Origin: Anaerovoracaceae bacterium
GTDB lineage: Bacteria > Bacillota > Clostridia > Peptostreptococcales > Anaerovoracaceae
DNA length: 64,000 bases
Assembly (NCBI GenBank): GCA_029983755.1
Contig: JASBYX010000003.1
Location: forward strand, 16,258 to 80,257
Reading direction: 5' to 3'
In this document: positions 36,990-46,078 of the stretch, piece by piece
Numbering within the stretch: the stretch's first letter is position 1
Layout: every line of letters begins with the position of its first letter
The notes under the pieces: generated by a model
Seen by the model: the letters and a program-made list of their open reading frames with translations, nothing else
Told to the model about the DNA's origin: nothing
The model's database searches: none
Program-made: the position numbers and the translations under genes

Positions 36990-39464
36990 ATGATTAGATT
37001 AGAGAATGTAAACAAGTACTTTAACAGACTCAAGAAGAATGAAATCCATGTAATAAACAACACCTCCCTGGAGATAGATGGGCCGGGGCTTGTTGCGATT
37101 CTTGGGCCATCAGGGTGTGGAAAAACCACGCTTCTAAATGCAATAGGTGGTCTGGATAATGTCAGCACAGGAAAAATATTTGTAAATGGCCAGAAGCTGA
37201 CAGGAAGAACCGTATGGAAGAAAGATAAGATAAGGAATCTGAACATAGGATATATCTTCCAAAACTATAATCTTGTAGACAATATGAGTGTCTTTGACAA
37301 TGTGGCACTTGTGCTTAGGATGCAGGGTGTTAAGGATAAGGAAGAAATAAAGGAAAAGGTTCACTATGCCCTTGAAATGGTGGGTATGTACAGGTATAGA
37401 AATAGATACGCTGACATGCTCTCAGGAGGTGAGCGCCAGAGAGTTGGCATAGCCAGGGCGATAGTCAAAAATCCTGCCATCGTAATAGCTGATGAGCCTA
37501 CAGGAAACCTCGATAGCAGGAACACTCTGGAAGTCATGAATATTATCAAGACTATATCAAGGACTAAGTTGGTTCTGATGGTAACCCACGAAGAAAAGCT
37601 GGCTAACTTCTACGCTTCCAGGATAATTAAGCTTCAGGACGGTAGCGTTGTTTCTGATGAGATAAACACCAATGAGAGCGACCTTGACTACCGAATTGAC
37701 GACAAAATATATCTAGGTGACGTGAAAAACCATCAAGAGGTTTCCGTATACGGCTCGAAAGTCAACATATATCAAGAAGATGAGCAAATCGCAGACATGG
37801 ACATTGTAATTAAGAACGGCAATGTCTATGTGAGGGTAAAGGATGATAACCTGAGAACAGAAATAGTCGATGAGCACTCCAGCGTTGAGTTTGTTGAAGA
37901 CAAGTATAGGGAGATTTCCAAAGACGACTACATGGACGCAGGCTACGATATGGCAAAGCTTGAAGCGAAAAAACCTCCAAGAAATGCGTCCATAATAAAT
38001 CTGTGGACCATGATAGTAAAGGGGTTTTCTCAGGTTGCCAACTACCCTATAATGAAAAAGATACTTCTGCTGGGGTTCTTCATTTCTTCCATGTTCATAA
38101 TGTATTCCATATCAAACACAGCGGCGGTTCTCAACACACCGGATGAGAGGTTTGTGGATACCAACCACCACTATCTCATAGTTAAGAATAAGGGAATGTC
38201 AGCGGATGAATATAAGAAATTGGAATCAATAGCAGCCGAAAGAGAGGGCTATGTAATACCGGGAAAATCTGTCATCGTATTACCTGTTATATATAAGAAC
38301 TATCTGCAGACAGGTGTAAATACGGGCGAGAAGATATCGGTTTCCATGACAGATATTAACTCCATTAAGTCCAAGAACCTCATTGCAGGAACAATGCCTA
38401 AGGCTTCAAATGAGGTTGTCATGGATAAACTCGCTTTTAAAAAGCTCTTTGAAGATGAGGGTAATGCCACCCAAGCAGGACTTTTCAAAGCGGAAGATTT
38501 TATTGGGCTTACATTTAATTTAGATGAATATGTCAACCTAAAAATTACCGGAATAGTTGACAAATCGTCCCCATCAATGTATGTGGATTTAGGTCAAGCA
38601 GATAATATTTTGTTTGCGCTTAAGAATTCCACGAAAAGAACTGACATGGGAGGTGCACCGAGCACAAATAATGAAGATACAGTTATCACCAAAGAGCTCG
38701 CAGATAATTCGGCACCTGATAGCCTTGCTCTTAAGAGTGGAAGATGGCCGGAGGCGGATTACGAAGTTGCGATTTCTTATGACAAGCGATTTGACTATGG
38801 AATCGGTGCTCTAGTGACACCTAAGGTCAACCAGCAGAAGCTTAAGGTGGTTGGCTATTATACAGATGAATACAATCGTGGCCTTGCCGTTGTAACACCA
38901 AGCACCCTGAAAATGCAGGTCAGAAATGACGAAACAGGAGCGGCTGTTTTTGTGCCAAAACTATCTGATAAGGGCATCGTCATGAAGCAACTCCATGATG
39001 AGGGATTCGAATCTTATGATGCATATGAAAATGCAAAGGATAAATATACTGACGATATAAGAAAGACGATGAAAACCGTCCTTATCATGGGATTCGTGAT
39101 CTTGGCAATATCTCTCATCGAGATTTATCTGATGATGAGAGCATCATTTTTATCTAGAATCAAAGAAGTCGGCGTATTCAGAGCAATCGGTGTTAAGAAA
39201 ACGGACATTTACAAGATGTTCCTAGGAGAGGTCATTGCTATTACCACAATGGCAGGTATACCGGGATTTGTCCTAATGGGCTACATTGTCTACAAACTCA
39301 GCCAGATTAACACATTCCAGTATACATTCCTGATGAATCCAACTGTAGCGCTGATAGCCATTGGGATAATATATGCCGCAAATATTTTGTTTGGGCTCTT
39401 GCCTGTGGTACTGGTGCTTCTCAAAACACCTGCAGCGATACTGGCAAGAACCGATGTAGATTAA
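36990..39464 (+). CDS. ABC transporter: N-terminal ATPase fused to FtsX-like permease (second)
   Basis: An 824-residue partner of the preceding protein. ATPase motifs: Walker A GPSGCGKTTL, Q-loop FQNYNLVDNM, signature MLSGGERQRVGIARAIV, Walker B IVIADEPTGNLDS, H-loop VTHEE. About 100 residues link it to the first membrane helix (MKKILLLGFFISSMFIMYSI). A large extracytoplasmic domain of ~300 residues and three C-terminal helices follow. The classical FtsX segment SRIKEVGVFRAIGVKKTDIYKMFLGE lies between helices 2 and 3. No histidine kinase or regulator is adjacent, unlike the BceAB-like pair at 54 kb. Confidence 0.87.
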   Translation: MIRLENVNKYFNRLKKNEIHVINNTSLEIDGPGLVAILGPSGCGKTTLLNAIGGLDNVSTGKIFVNGQKLTGRTVWKKDKIRNLNIGYIFQNYNLVDNMSVFDNVALVLRMQGVKDKEEIKEKVHYALEMVGMYRYRNRYADMLSGGERQRVGIARAIVKNPAIVIADEPTGNLDSRNTLEVMNIIKTISRTKLVLMVTHEEKLANFYASRIIKLQDGSVVSDEINTNESDLDYRIDDKIYLGDVKNHQEVSVYGSKVNIYQEDEQIADMDIVIKNGNVYVRVKDDNLRTEIVDEHSSVEFVEDKYREISKDDYMDAGYDMAKLEAKKPPRNASIINLWTMIVKGFSQVANYPIMKKILLLGFFISSMFIMYSISNTAAVLNTPDERFVDTNHHYLIVKNKGMSADEYKKLESIAAEREGYVIPGKSVIVLPVIYKNYLQTGVNTGEKISVSMTDINSIKSKNLIAGTMPKASNEVVMDKLAFKKLFEDEGNATQAGLFKAEDFIGLTFNLDEYVNLKITGIVDKSSPSMYVDLGQADNILFALKNSTKRTDMGGAPSTNNEDTVITKELADNSAPDSLALKSGRWPEADYEVAISYDKRFDYGIGALVTPKVNQQKLKVVGYYTDEYNRGLAVVTPSTLKMQVRNDETGAAVFVPKLSDKGIVMKQLHDEGFESYDAYENAKDKYTDDIRKTMKTVLIMGFVILAISLIEIYLMMRASFLSRIKEVGVFRAIGVKKTDIYKMFLGEVIAITTMAGIPGFVLMGYIVYKLSQINTFQYTFLMNPTVALIAIGIIYAANILFGLLPVVLVLLKTPAAILARTDVD

Positions 39465-39489
39465 AAAAATACATGAAAAAGGAGGTAAT

Positions 39490-40755
39490 ATGGAATTTAG
39501 TGAAGAGCGAGCGGTTGCCCGCGCATACGAACTTCTATCTGTGGAGGAAGCATGCAAAGGGCAGGCACAGCATCTGAGAATCATTAAGGAGAAACTGGAA
39601 AAAGAGACTTTAACCCTATCTATTATAGGTCAATTTAAAAGAGGAAAAAGTACATTAGCAAATGCCATACTGGGAGATGATATTCTCCCGGTGGGCATTG
39701 TTCCCATAACTTCAGCAGTTACAAGGGTTTATTACGGCCCCAGGTCAGCGGAAGTTCATTTTTTCAATGGGGACATTCAGCCAATCCAATTCGAAAAGCT
39801 ATCTGAGTATATAAGTGAGCAGGAAAACAGCAACAACAAGCTGGGCGTGGCTTCTGTAGCAATCAAAACTCCTTCGAAATTCCTGAAAAATGGCATAGAG
39901 TTCGTGGATACACCGGGAGTTGGCTCCTTCCACAAAAATAACACAGAGGTTGCATATCAGTACATGAAGGAAAGTGACGGCGTGATTTTTCTTCTGTCAG
40001 TGGACAGCCCCATAAATGAGATAGAAATCGAGTTTCTAAAGGCAACAAAAGAGTTTGCTTCGAAGTTTTATTTTGCTGTTAACAAGGCAGATCTGGTGTC
40101 TGAGGTGGAACTGGCACAATACATAGGATATTGTCAGGGAGTACTCCAGCAGATTATGGGAATGGATACAATACCTGTGAAGATCTTTCCCGTTTCAGCG
40201 AAGACCGGAGCAGGAATCAAGGAGCTTACAAGCTCAGTAAGCAAAGATCTCAAAAAGAACGCCAAAGCGATTCTTAAGCGTTCATCAATTTTAAAGCTGA
40301 GAGACATTATAGACGATTCAATCAATCAGCTCAGATTCTACTGGAAAGCCATGAACATGGAATACAAAGCCCTAGATAGAGCCTTTGCTGCAATAGATGA
40401 GTATATTGATGTTCTCAAGAAGGAATCCGAAAGCATGGAGTCCGATTTTGAAATAAAATTTAACGAAATCAAGATTGCATTGTCAGAAAAAGTCAAAGAA
40501 ATATTCGGAATGGAGTATGTGTACGAGATCGAGGAAAGTTCACCATTCCAAAGAACTATGACCAAGGAAGAATTCCAGGAGAAGGTTGAGCTTCTGTTGT
40601 CGGATTTGAGGCAGACCCTTGACAGTATACTTCTCTATAGAGAGGACAATGCATACCTTGTTGTAAGAAGAATCGGAAACATTAATCTTCTCGCAAACCG
40701 CCTCAGAGAGATAAAGAGGCAGATAAATCGCCATTTGGAGGAAAATGACGGATAG
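39490..40755 (+). CDS. Dynamin-like GTPase
   Basis: A 421-residue member of the bacterial dynamin-like family, large GTPases that act on membranes. The G domain shows P-loop GQFKRGKST (residues 47-55), switch I Thr in VPITSAVT, G3 DTPGVGS and G4 NKAD. The C-terminal half is helical (about 270-421), consistent with a short stalk, without an obvious membrane-spanning hairpin. Many bacterial dynamins occur as pairs of larger proteins; this single short one is less usual. GGAGG lies before ATG 39490. It follows the fused ABC pair by 25 bases and may be co-transcribed with it. Confidence 0.85.
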   Translation: MEFSEERAVARAYELLSVEEACKGQAQHLRIIKEKLEKETLTLSIIGQFKRGKSTLANAILGDDILPVGIVPITSAVTRVYYGPRSAEVHFFNGDIQPIQFEKLSEYISEQENSNNKLGVASVAIKTPSKFLKNGIEFVDTPGVGSFHKNNTEVAYQYMKESDGVIFLLSVDSPINEIEIEFLKATKEFASKFYFAVNKADLVSEVELAQYIGYCQGVLQQIMGMDTIPVKIFPVSAKTGAGIKELTSSVSKDLKKNAKAILKRSSILKLRDIIDDSINQLRFYWKAMNMEYKALDRAFAAIDEYIDVLKKESESMESDFEIKFNEIKIALSEKVKEIFGMEYVYEIEESSPFQRTMTKEEFQEKVELLLSDLRQTLDSILLYREDNAYLVVRRIGNINLLANRLREIKRQINRHLEENDG

Positions 40756-40818
40756 GCAATTGATGAAAAAAGATCGAGCATATCATAATGAAATGTTAGA
40801 GAGTATGAGGGGATAGCT

Positions 40819-42111
40819 ATGAAAAATAATCTCAAGACGCTTTTAAGAATCTTAAGTTCAATTTTGATTTTTACCGTAATGCTCACAGGGATATCGATTT
40901 ATAACTTTACAGGGGGATCACCTGTAAAGGAGGTCTACGCAAAGGACAATAGCTTGTCAAAAATCGGTGCTGACAAAAGAGATGTATTCAAGAATCCCTT
41001 TGCCGGTTTACACAGTGCGCTCCTCGGAAACCCCGACACGGGAGAAATATATTTTGCTGATTCAATAGACGATGCTGTTCCAATGGCCAGCCTCACGAAA
41101 CTTATGACCTATCTTATCGTCAAAGAAGCAATCGATAGAGGTGATATCAAGGCTGGAGATAAGGTCAAAATATCCAAGGAAGCTGAGGATGTAACATATC
41201 TTTATGGAAAAATATGGCTAAAAGAAGGGCAGAGGGTACCGTTAAAAGACCTTATGAAGGCGATGATTGTGGTGTCAAGCAACGAGTCCGCTGTGGCTCT
41301 TGCATGTCATGTTGCCGGAAGTGAAAGTGCATTTACAGATTTGATGAACAAACGAGCTAAGGAACTTGGACTTGAAAGCGCAGTTTTCTTAAATTCCAGC
41401 GGATTGCCAAAGGATGAGGCTGTGTCAGAAGGTGTCGAAGCACTACAAAATCCCGTAGCCACAGATGAGGCAAAAAAAGAAGATATCAATTCTCAAAACA
41501 GGATGAGTGCAAGGGATCTATTCGTTCTTGGAAGCTATATTTTGAGAAAGTACCCCGAAATCACAAAACTTTCATCTGTGAAGAAAATTTCTCTTGATCA
41601 ATTTAGCTATGAGGATGAGAACACAAATAGTCTTCTAAAAAAATTCAAAAGTGTGGATGGACTGAAGACCGGTTACACCGATGCGGCAGGAAGATGTATA
41701 ATGACAAGCCAGACAGAAAATTTCAAAGGAGAGAAAAAGAGGGTAATTGGAATTGTCTTGGGTGCGGATACCGTGAAGGAAAGAAACAAAGATGCTGAGA
41801 TCCTATACCACATGGGCAAAGAAAATCTGGAATCTTCTTTTTTGTACAACACACATGCTCTTTTCAGAGTTTCCATACCTGACAAAAATTCTATGACAAA
41901 GGCTCCGGAGGAAAAAGAGTCTAAAGGGTTTATAGAGAAGTTCAAAGATCAAAAGTTCATCTTCAAGGTGGTGGAGCTTGGAGCCTTCGGAATCCTGGTT
42001 TTGATTATCATCATCACTATAATTATAAGAGCTTTTAAGCGTAAGAAACGCAGGTATAGAAATATTATGGGTGGAGGCCGTAGAAACAAGAGAAGGAGAA
42101 TAATGTGGTAA
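40819..42111 (+). CDS. D-alanyl-D-alanine carboxypeptidase (DacF/PBP5-like, peptidase S11)
   Basis: Trims the terminal D-Ala from peptidoglycan pentapeptides. The 430-residue protein has an N-terminal hydrophobic signal segment (about 10-27). Active-site motifs are S91LTK94 in MASLTKLM, SSN in VVSSNESAVAL, and KTG in GLKTGYTDAAG. Instead of the usual amphipathic C-terminal anchor, it ends in a true membrane helix (ELGAFGILVLIIIITIIIRA) with a very basic tail. Insertion between the SSN and KTG motifs is somewhat longer than usual. It lies 63 bases after the dynamin-like gene. Confidence 0.92.
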   Translation: MKNNLKTLLRILSSILIFTVMLTGISIYNFTGGSPVKEVYAKDNSLSKIGADKRDVFKNPFAGLHSALLGNPDTGEIYFADSIDDAVPMASLTKLMTYLIVKEAIDRGDIKAGDKVKISKEAEDVTYLYGKIWLKEGQRVPLKDLMKAMIVVSSNESAVALACHVAGSESAFTDLMNKRAKELGLESAVFLNSSGLPKDEAVSEGVEALQNPVATDEAKKEDINSQNRMSARDLFVLGSYILRKYPEITKLSSVKKISLDQFSYEDENTNSLLKKFKSVDGLKTGYTDAAGRCIMTSQTENFKGEKKRVIGIVLGADTVKERNKDAEILYHMGKENLESSFLYNTHALFRVSIPDKNSMTKAPEEKESKGFIEKFKDQKFIFKVVELGAFGILVLIIIITIIIRAFKRKKRRYRNIMGGGRRNKRRRIMW

Positions 42112-42285
42112 ATGCCACTCTTTTCACGACAACCTATATATTTTGCTGAATTTTCAACAAAATAAACACCTTCGTGACACAGAATTTACCATAGAATGGT
42201 AGATTTTTATCAAAAGAATTGATATAATAGAAACAGATTTACTTAATTTTACCGTTAAAATTATGATAGAAAGGTGATTTCGAAA

Positions 42286-42999
42286 ATGATTAACAAAATT
42301 ATGACTGCGGACGAAGCGGTTGCAGGCGTTCAGGACGGCATGACCATTATGGTCGGCGGATTCCTGGCAACCGGTTCTCCTGAGATCCTGATGGATGCAC
42401 TAGTAAGAAAGGGTGTTAAGCACCTGACTGTAATTGCAAATGATGGTGGCCTTGATATAGGTCAGTACGGTGCAAGGACAGCTAGAGGTGTTGGTAAGCT
42501 TCTTGAGAACCATATGGTTGACCATATCATAGCTTCTCACCTTGGAGTTAACCCAAAGCTGAACGAGCAATTTGCAGAAGGAACTCTTAAATATACTCTA
42601 GTTCCACAGGGAACACTTGCTGAGAAGATCAGAGCTGCAAACTATGGTCTTGGTGGTGTCATCACTCCAACCGGAGTAGGAACTCCTATGGAATTTGAGA
42701 AGGATGAGCTTGGAAGAGACAAGATCACTATGGAGATCGACGGAGTTAAGTATCTGGTAGAGAGACCTCTAAAAGCGGATTATGCTTTCATAAGAGCTTC
42801 CGTTTGTGATAAATTCGGAAACTTCATGTGTGCCAAGGCAACTAAGAACTTCAACTATGTAATGGCCGGAGCAGCTGACAAGGTAATCGTTGCAACTGAA
42901 GAACTCGTAGAAATCGGATCAGGCGATCCTGATAAGTTTACAGTTGCAGGTGTTCTGGTTGATGGAATTGTGGAAGGAGAAAAGAAATGGCAGATATAA
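42286..42999 (+). CDS. Acetate/butyrate-acetoacetate CoA-transferase subunit A
   Basis: The alpha subunit (237 residues) of a family I CoA-transferase, which moves CoA between acyl-CoA (such as acetoacetyl- or butyryl-CoA) and acetate. Landmarks are MTIMVGGFLATGSPE near the N-terminus, GGLGGVITPTGVGTP-like sequence in the middle, and YAFIRASVCDKFGNFMC. ATG 42286 is chosen, ten bases after GAAAGGTG; an in-frame GTG at 42274 lies within that site. A TATAAT at 42223-42228 may be its promoter. The beta-subunit gene overlaps by 13 bases. Such enzymes serve amino-acid or sugar fermentation to short-chain acids. Confidence 0.92.
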   Translation: MINKIMTADEAVAGVQDGMTIMVGGFLATGSPEILMDALVRKGVKHLTVIANDGGLDIGQYGARTARGVGKLLENHMVDHIIASHLGVNPKLNEQFAEGTLKYTLVPQGTLAEKIRAANYGLGGVITPTGVGTPMEFEKDELGRDKITMEIDGVKYLVERPLKADYAFIRASVCDKFGNFMCAKATKNFNYVMAGAADKVIVATEELVEIGSGDPDKFTVAGVLVDGIVEGEKKWQI

Positions 43000-43643
43000 A
43001 GGAAAGAATTGCCAGAAGAACAGCTAAGGAGCTGAGAGATGGCGAATTGGTTAACCTGGGAATCGGTCTTCCAACAATGGTTGGATCATTTGTTCCTGAA
43101 GATATTATCATTACACTTCACTCTGAAAACGGATTTGCAGGACTTGATTCAGTTCCTGAGCCGGGTGAAGAGGATGTAGATATTATAAACTCCGGTGGAC
43201 AGTACGTTACAGTACTTCCAAGAGTTAACTACTTCGATACTGCTACAAGCTTTGGTATCGTAAGAGGTGGTCACGTTGACGTAACAGTACTTGGTGCTAT
43301 GCAGGTTGCTGAGAACGGAGACCTTGCAAACTGGATTATTCCTGGCAAGAAGGTTGCCGGAATGGGCGGAGCTATGGATCTTGTGGTAGGAGCAAGGGAA
43401 GTAATTATCGCTATGACTCACACTCAGAAGGGAAATCACAAGATTTTGAAGGAGTGTACACTCCCTTTGACTGCTGAGAAATGTGTAGACATGATAATCA
43501 CAGAGATGGCAGTTATGAAGGTTACTGATAAGGGTATTGAAGTTATCGAGCTTCACCCTGACTTCACTAAGGAAGAAGTTCAGGAAGCTACAGGATGTGA
43601 ACTCATCTGGAGCCCTGATCTGAAGCCTTATCAGGAAGATTAA
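42987..43643 (+). CDS. Acetate/butyrate-acetoacetate CoA-transferase subunit B
   Basis: The beta subunit (218 residues), carrying the catalytic glutamate Glu47 in LHSENGFAGL. Other family landmarks are LVNLGIGLPTMVGSFVP and GHVDVTVLGAMQVAENGDLANW, and GKKVAGMGGAMDLV. Its start lies within the alpha-subunit gene, implying coupled synthesis of the 1:1 subunits. Confidence 0.94.
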   Translation: MADIKERIARRTAKELRDGELVNLGIGLPTMVGSFVPEDIIITLHSENGFAGLDSVPEPGEEDVDIINSGGQYVTVLPRVNYFDTATSFGIVRGGHVDVTVLGAMQVAENGDLANWIIPGKKVAGMGGAMDLVVGAREVIIAMTHTQKGNHKILKECTLPLTAEKCVDMIITEMAVMKVTDKGIEVIELHPDFTKEEVQEATGCELIWSPDLKPYQED

Positions 43644-43886
43644 TATATAGTGCTAAATTCATTTTAGTATAATGGCTGTATTTGGATTACAGATTGAGAG
43701 TACGGCAAAATTTAATTAAATGAAAATTAAGCCTTCTGTGGTGGAGTACGCCATAGAGGGTTTTTTTGAGCCAGTATATATTAAGATAATTGAAATAGAT
43801 TTTAAATTACAATCTTTACGGCTTAAGAAAAAATATAAAAAGATAGGAAAATAGAGGGTTTGTGTGCTTATCTTCCTAAGATAGGA

Positions 43887-44033
43887 ATCTCAAAAATTCG
43901 ACTTGGATGGGTTGAAGATAATCCTCAGGCAGAATGCTTCTGGCATAAGAATAATTTTTTTGAAACAGGGGATTTTTATGATACGGATAAATATAGAGTA
44001 ATTATTGCCCAAAGGATTCTAAAATTTGTCTAG
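43887..44033 (+). pseudogene. C-terminal remnant of a GNAT acetyltransferase
   Basis: The frame from 43887 reads ISKIRLGWVEDNPQAECFWH, then KNNFFETGDFYDTDKYRVII and AQRIL to a TAG at 44031. This is the C-terminal third of a GNAT N-acetyltransferase (acetyl-CoA site onwards). A stop lies just upstream in the same frame, and the preceding 240 bases give only a 44-codon frame (43720-43854) not recognisably part of it. The gene is dead. Its end overlaps the decayed toxin gene on the other strand. Confidence 0.75.
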
Positions 44034-44153
44034 AATATCATGATGTCCAATGTCTAGAAGAAATATCAACTCTTTTAGCCTGTTTTCTCTCAATATCAGA
44101 TAGCTTCTTGTAATGTTTTTAAAGGATTTCGAATATGTAATTTTATATGTCAC
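44019..44153 (-). pseudogene. Decayed RelE-like toxin gene
   Basis: On the minus strand a GTG (44153-44151) overlapping the antitoxin stop begins VTYKITYSKSFKNITR, a good RelE/YafQ-like N-terminus. After that the sense continues only in another frame (LSDIERKQAKRVDI), so a frameshift has occurred, and the rest of the ~90-residue toxin is missing. The open frame itself ends at 44019 after 44 codons. The intact upstream antitoxin gene supports the identification. Confidence 0.65.
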
Positions 44154-44410
44154 TGTTTATCTAACTCCTCAAACAAGGAATCAACGGAATCAAAAACAGG
44201 CTGGTTTCCATTTTTAATAGATTCCTTTATTTCGTTAATTTCAGCCTTTAAACTTTTAATTACTTGCTCTGAGCATATTGCAACAGGTACAAGAATTATC
44301 TTTCCATTTTCTTCTGTCACTTCAAATTGGTCACCTTGATTTAATTCCATGGAGTTAACTATATCTTTTGGTATTGTTACCTGTGACTTAGCCTTTAATT
44401 CAACTAGCAT
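44150..44410 (-). CDS. AbrB/MazE-type antitoxin
   Basis: An 86-residue protein with an N-terminal SpoVT/AbrB swapped-hairpin DNA-binding domain (LKAKSQVTIPKDIVNSMELNQGDQFEV) and a C-terminal helical tail that would hold the toxin. The start is ATG 44410-44408, preceded by GGGAGG; a TTG at 44425 overlaps that site. Its partner toxin, overlapping the stop codon, is broken, so this is an orphan antitoxin that may persist as a regulator. Confidence 0.85.
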   Translation of the reverse strand: MLVELKAKSQVTIPKDIVNSMELNQGDQFEVTEENGKIILVPVAICSEQVIKSLKAEINEIKESIKNGNQPVFDSVDSLFEELDKQ

Positions 44411-44499
44411 GACAAAACCTCCCAAATTAGAAATTCAGATTTTCCAACTTAATTATAATTAATTGAAAGAAAAAGCCAAGTCGATAGTAAAGCTCTTTT

Positions 44500-45798
44500 T
44501 CATAATGATTTCACCTGTCTCAAAAAGTCGTTAAGCTCTTCCGAAGATGAGAAAGTAACTTGAGCAGATGTTTTGTTGCCGCCGCCTTTGCCTCCACGGG
44601 ATCGGCCCAAGTCCTTTACTATGTCCCCACAGTGGAATTTGGAGGCTGATGATGCGTATAATATAGCAAAAGTCTCAGTCCATGAGGATAGAACAAGCAA
44701 AATATCATCAGAGAGAGGGTGACTCTTCGTGAAATGCCTACCGATTGCCTGAACGATATCCTTTGCGATGTCATCATAGACTTTGACGAAGGCTCCCGGT
44801 TCAACACCAATAAGGCTAGAATTTATTGCCTCAGCCCGTGAATCCACGAGAATTCTCTCAAGGCTATGGAGTTTATCTTTGATTCCTTGGGTATGGACCT
44901 CCATGGACTGAAATTTGTCGAGCAAGTCATCTTTTCCAGCGGAAAGTTTGTTGCTTATTTCCGTCAGGATATCGAACTCCCTTTGGTAGTTTGTAAATGC
45001 TCGCTCCCCTGCATCAAAATAAATTCGGGTCATACCCTTATTCGGTTCAATTTTGTAGATTTTCAGCATACCGACCTGGCCAGAGTGGCTAGGGTGAGTG
45101 CCGCAACAGGCAACTGCATCGGAGGGGTTATCGAAACTTCCTATGCGAACAATGGTTATGTCCTCAGGGATTTTTAGTTCCTTCCTTAGGGGTTCTTTGG
45201 ACGCCTCTTCCTTGGTGTCATAGTGAGTGGTTATTACCGGGAGATTTTCCCATATAACCCTGTTAGTTTCAAGCTCGGCGGCCTTTGCCAATTCCCAGGT
45301 GATCTTGTCAAATTGGCTATCTTCAAGGCTTATATCAATGGTCATATAGTCTTTGCCCATGTGGAATCCGCGGTTTATTCCCCTGTAGAGTTTGTAAAAT
45401 GCTCCACTTAGAATATGTTCTCCACAGTGGCGTTGCATATTGTCGAATCGATGATTCCAGTCTATCAGCATTCTCACCTCATCCCCCTTGGAAAGGCCGA
45501 ATGCTTCTTTTTGTTCAGCGTTTGAGTTACCTTCGACATGGGAGTGAGGATTGCCAGGGAGATTTGTTTCCACTTGGTGGTATATCTCACCGTCATATTC
45601 ATATACGTCTGTGACATTAAGCTCTTTTGAATTCCATATGATTTTTCCGATGTCGTGGCTCTGCCCACCACCGGTAGGGAAGAAAATCGTTTGGTCAAAT
45701 GTGATGAGTGTTCTGCCATGGTCTGTCCTGACCCCGGTAACCGCCGCATTCAATTCTTTTAAATATACATTCTCTTTGTAGACTCTTCTAGTATTCAT
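44500..45798 (-). CDS. AlaX-like alanyl-tRNA editing protein with DHHA1 domain
   Basis: A stand-alone editing protein related to the C-terminal half of AlaRS, which hydrolyses mischarged Ser- or Gly-tRNA-Ala. The 432-residue product has an N-terminal barrel (TLITFDQTIFFPTGGGQSHD), then the zinc-binding editing motif QRHCGEHILSGAF and the second pair CCGTHPSHSGQVGM. A coiled-coil segment (about 260-310) and a DHHA1 domain with the glycine-rich SRGGKGGGNKTSAQ complete it (the longer AlaX form). AGGAGATAAA precedes the ATG. It is transcribed away from the DnaA-box region. Confidence 0.9.
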   Translation of the reverse strand: MNTRRVYKENVYLKELNAAVTGVRTDHGRTLITFDQTIFFPTGGGQSHDIGKIIWNSKELNVTDVYEYDGEIYHQVETNLPGNPHSHVEGNSNAEQKEAFGLSKGDEVRMLIDWNHRFDNMQRHCGEHILSGAFYKLYRGINRGFHMGKDYMTIDISLEDSQFDKITWELAKAAELETNRVIWENLPVITTHYDTKEEASKEPLRKELKIPEDITIVRIGSFDNPSDAVACCGTHPSHSGQVGMLKIYKIEPNKGMTRIYFDAGERAFTNYQREFDILTEISNKLSAGKDDLLDKFQSMEVHTQGIKDKLHSLERILVDSRAEAINSSLIGVEPGAFVKVYDDIAKDIVQAIGRHFTKSHPLSDDILLVLSSWTETFAILYASSASKFHCGDIVKDLGRSRGGKGGGNKTSAQVTFSSSEELNDFLRQVKSL

Positions 45799-46078
45799 TT
45801 TATCTCCTAAACTTATTAATTATCGAAAATAAAGTGCAGAAATAATTATGTGGAAAATATGTGGATAACCTCGTGGGCAATCTTCGGTCTATCCGGGAAA
45901 ACTACTGAAATTTCAATAGTTATCTCTAAGGAAGTTATCCACAGGCGTCTGTTGATAACTTTTGTGATAAATATCACAGTTAGCTATGAAGCAAGTATTT
46001 TCAAAGGCTTTTGGTACTAGCAAAATTTAACAATATGCCTACAGAAAGTTTACATAATTATTACGAAAGGGTACTCGG
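45799..46078. other. Intergenic region with DnaA-box cluster
   Basis: 280 bases upstream of the AlaX gene and downstream of the next minus-strand gene. It contains TGTGGAAAA (45849-45857), TGTGGATAA (45860-45868) and TTATCCACA (45935-45943), that is, two perfect DnaA boxes in opposite orientation plus one fitting TTWTNCACA. It also holds a palindrome TGTGATAAATATCACA (45963-45978). No dnaA or dnaN gene is nearby. No open frame or terminator is seen. Confidence 0.75.
45963..45978. promoter_or_regulatory. Palindrome of Crp/Fnr or Rex type
   Basis: TGTGA-N6-TCACA with perfectly symmetric seven-base arms, preceded by T (TTGTGATAAATATCACAG). This resembles both the Crp/Fnr consensus and the Rex operator. 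It lies about 165 bases upstream of the AlaX gene. Confidence 0.5.

Noticed and set aside
43720..43854. 44-codon frame upstream of the GNAT remnant
   Set aside because: It might be part of the lost acetyltransferase, but I see no GNAT motif in it and no ribosome site, so I did not list it as a gene.
45799..46078. Chromosomal replication origin
   Set aside because: DnaA boxes are present, but there is no dnaA/dnaN neighbour and no clear A+T-rich unwinding element next to them. I report it only as a DnaA-box cluster.
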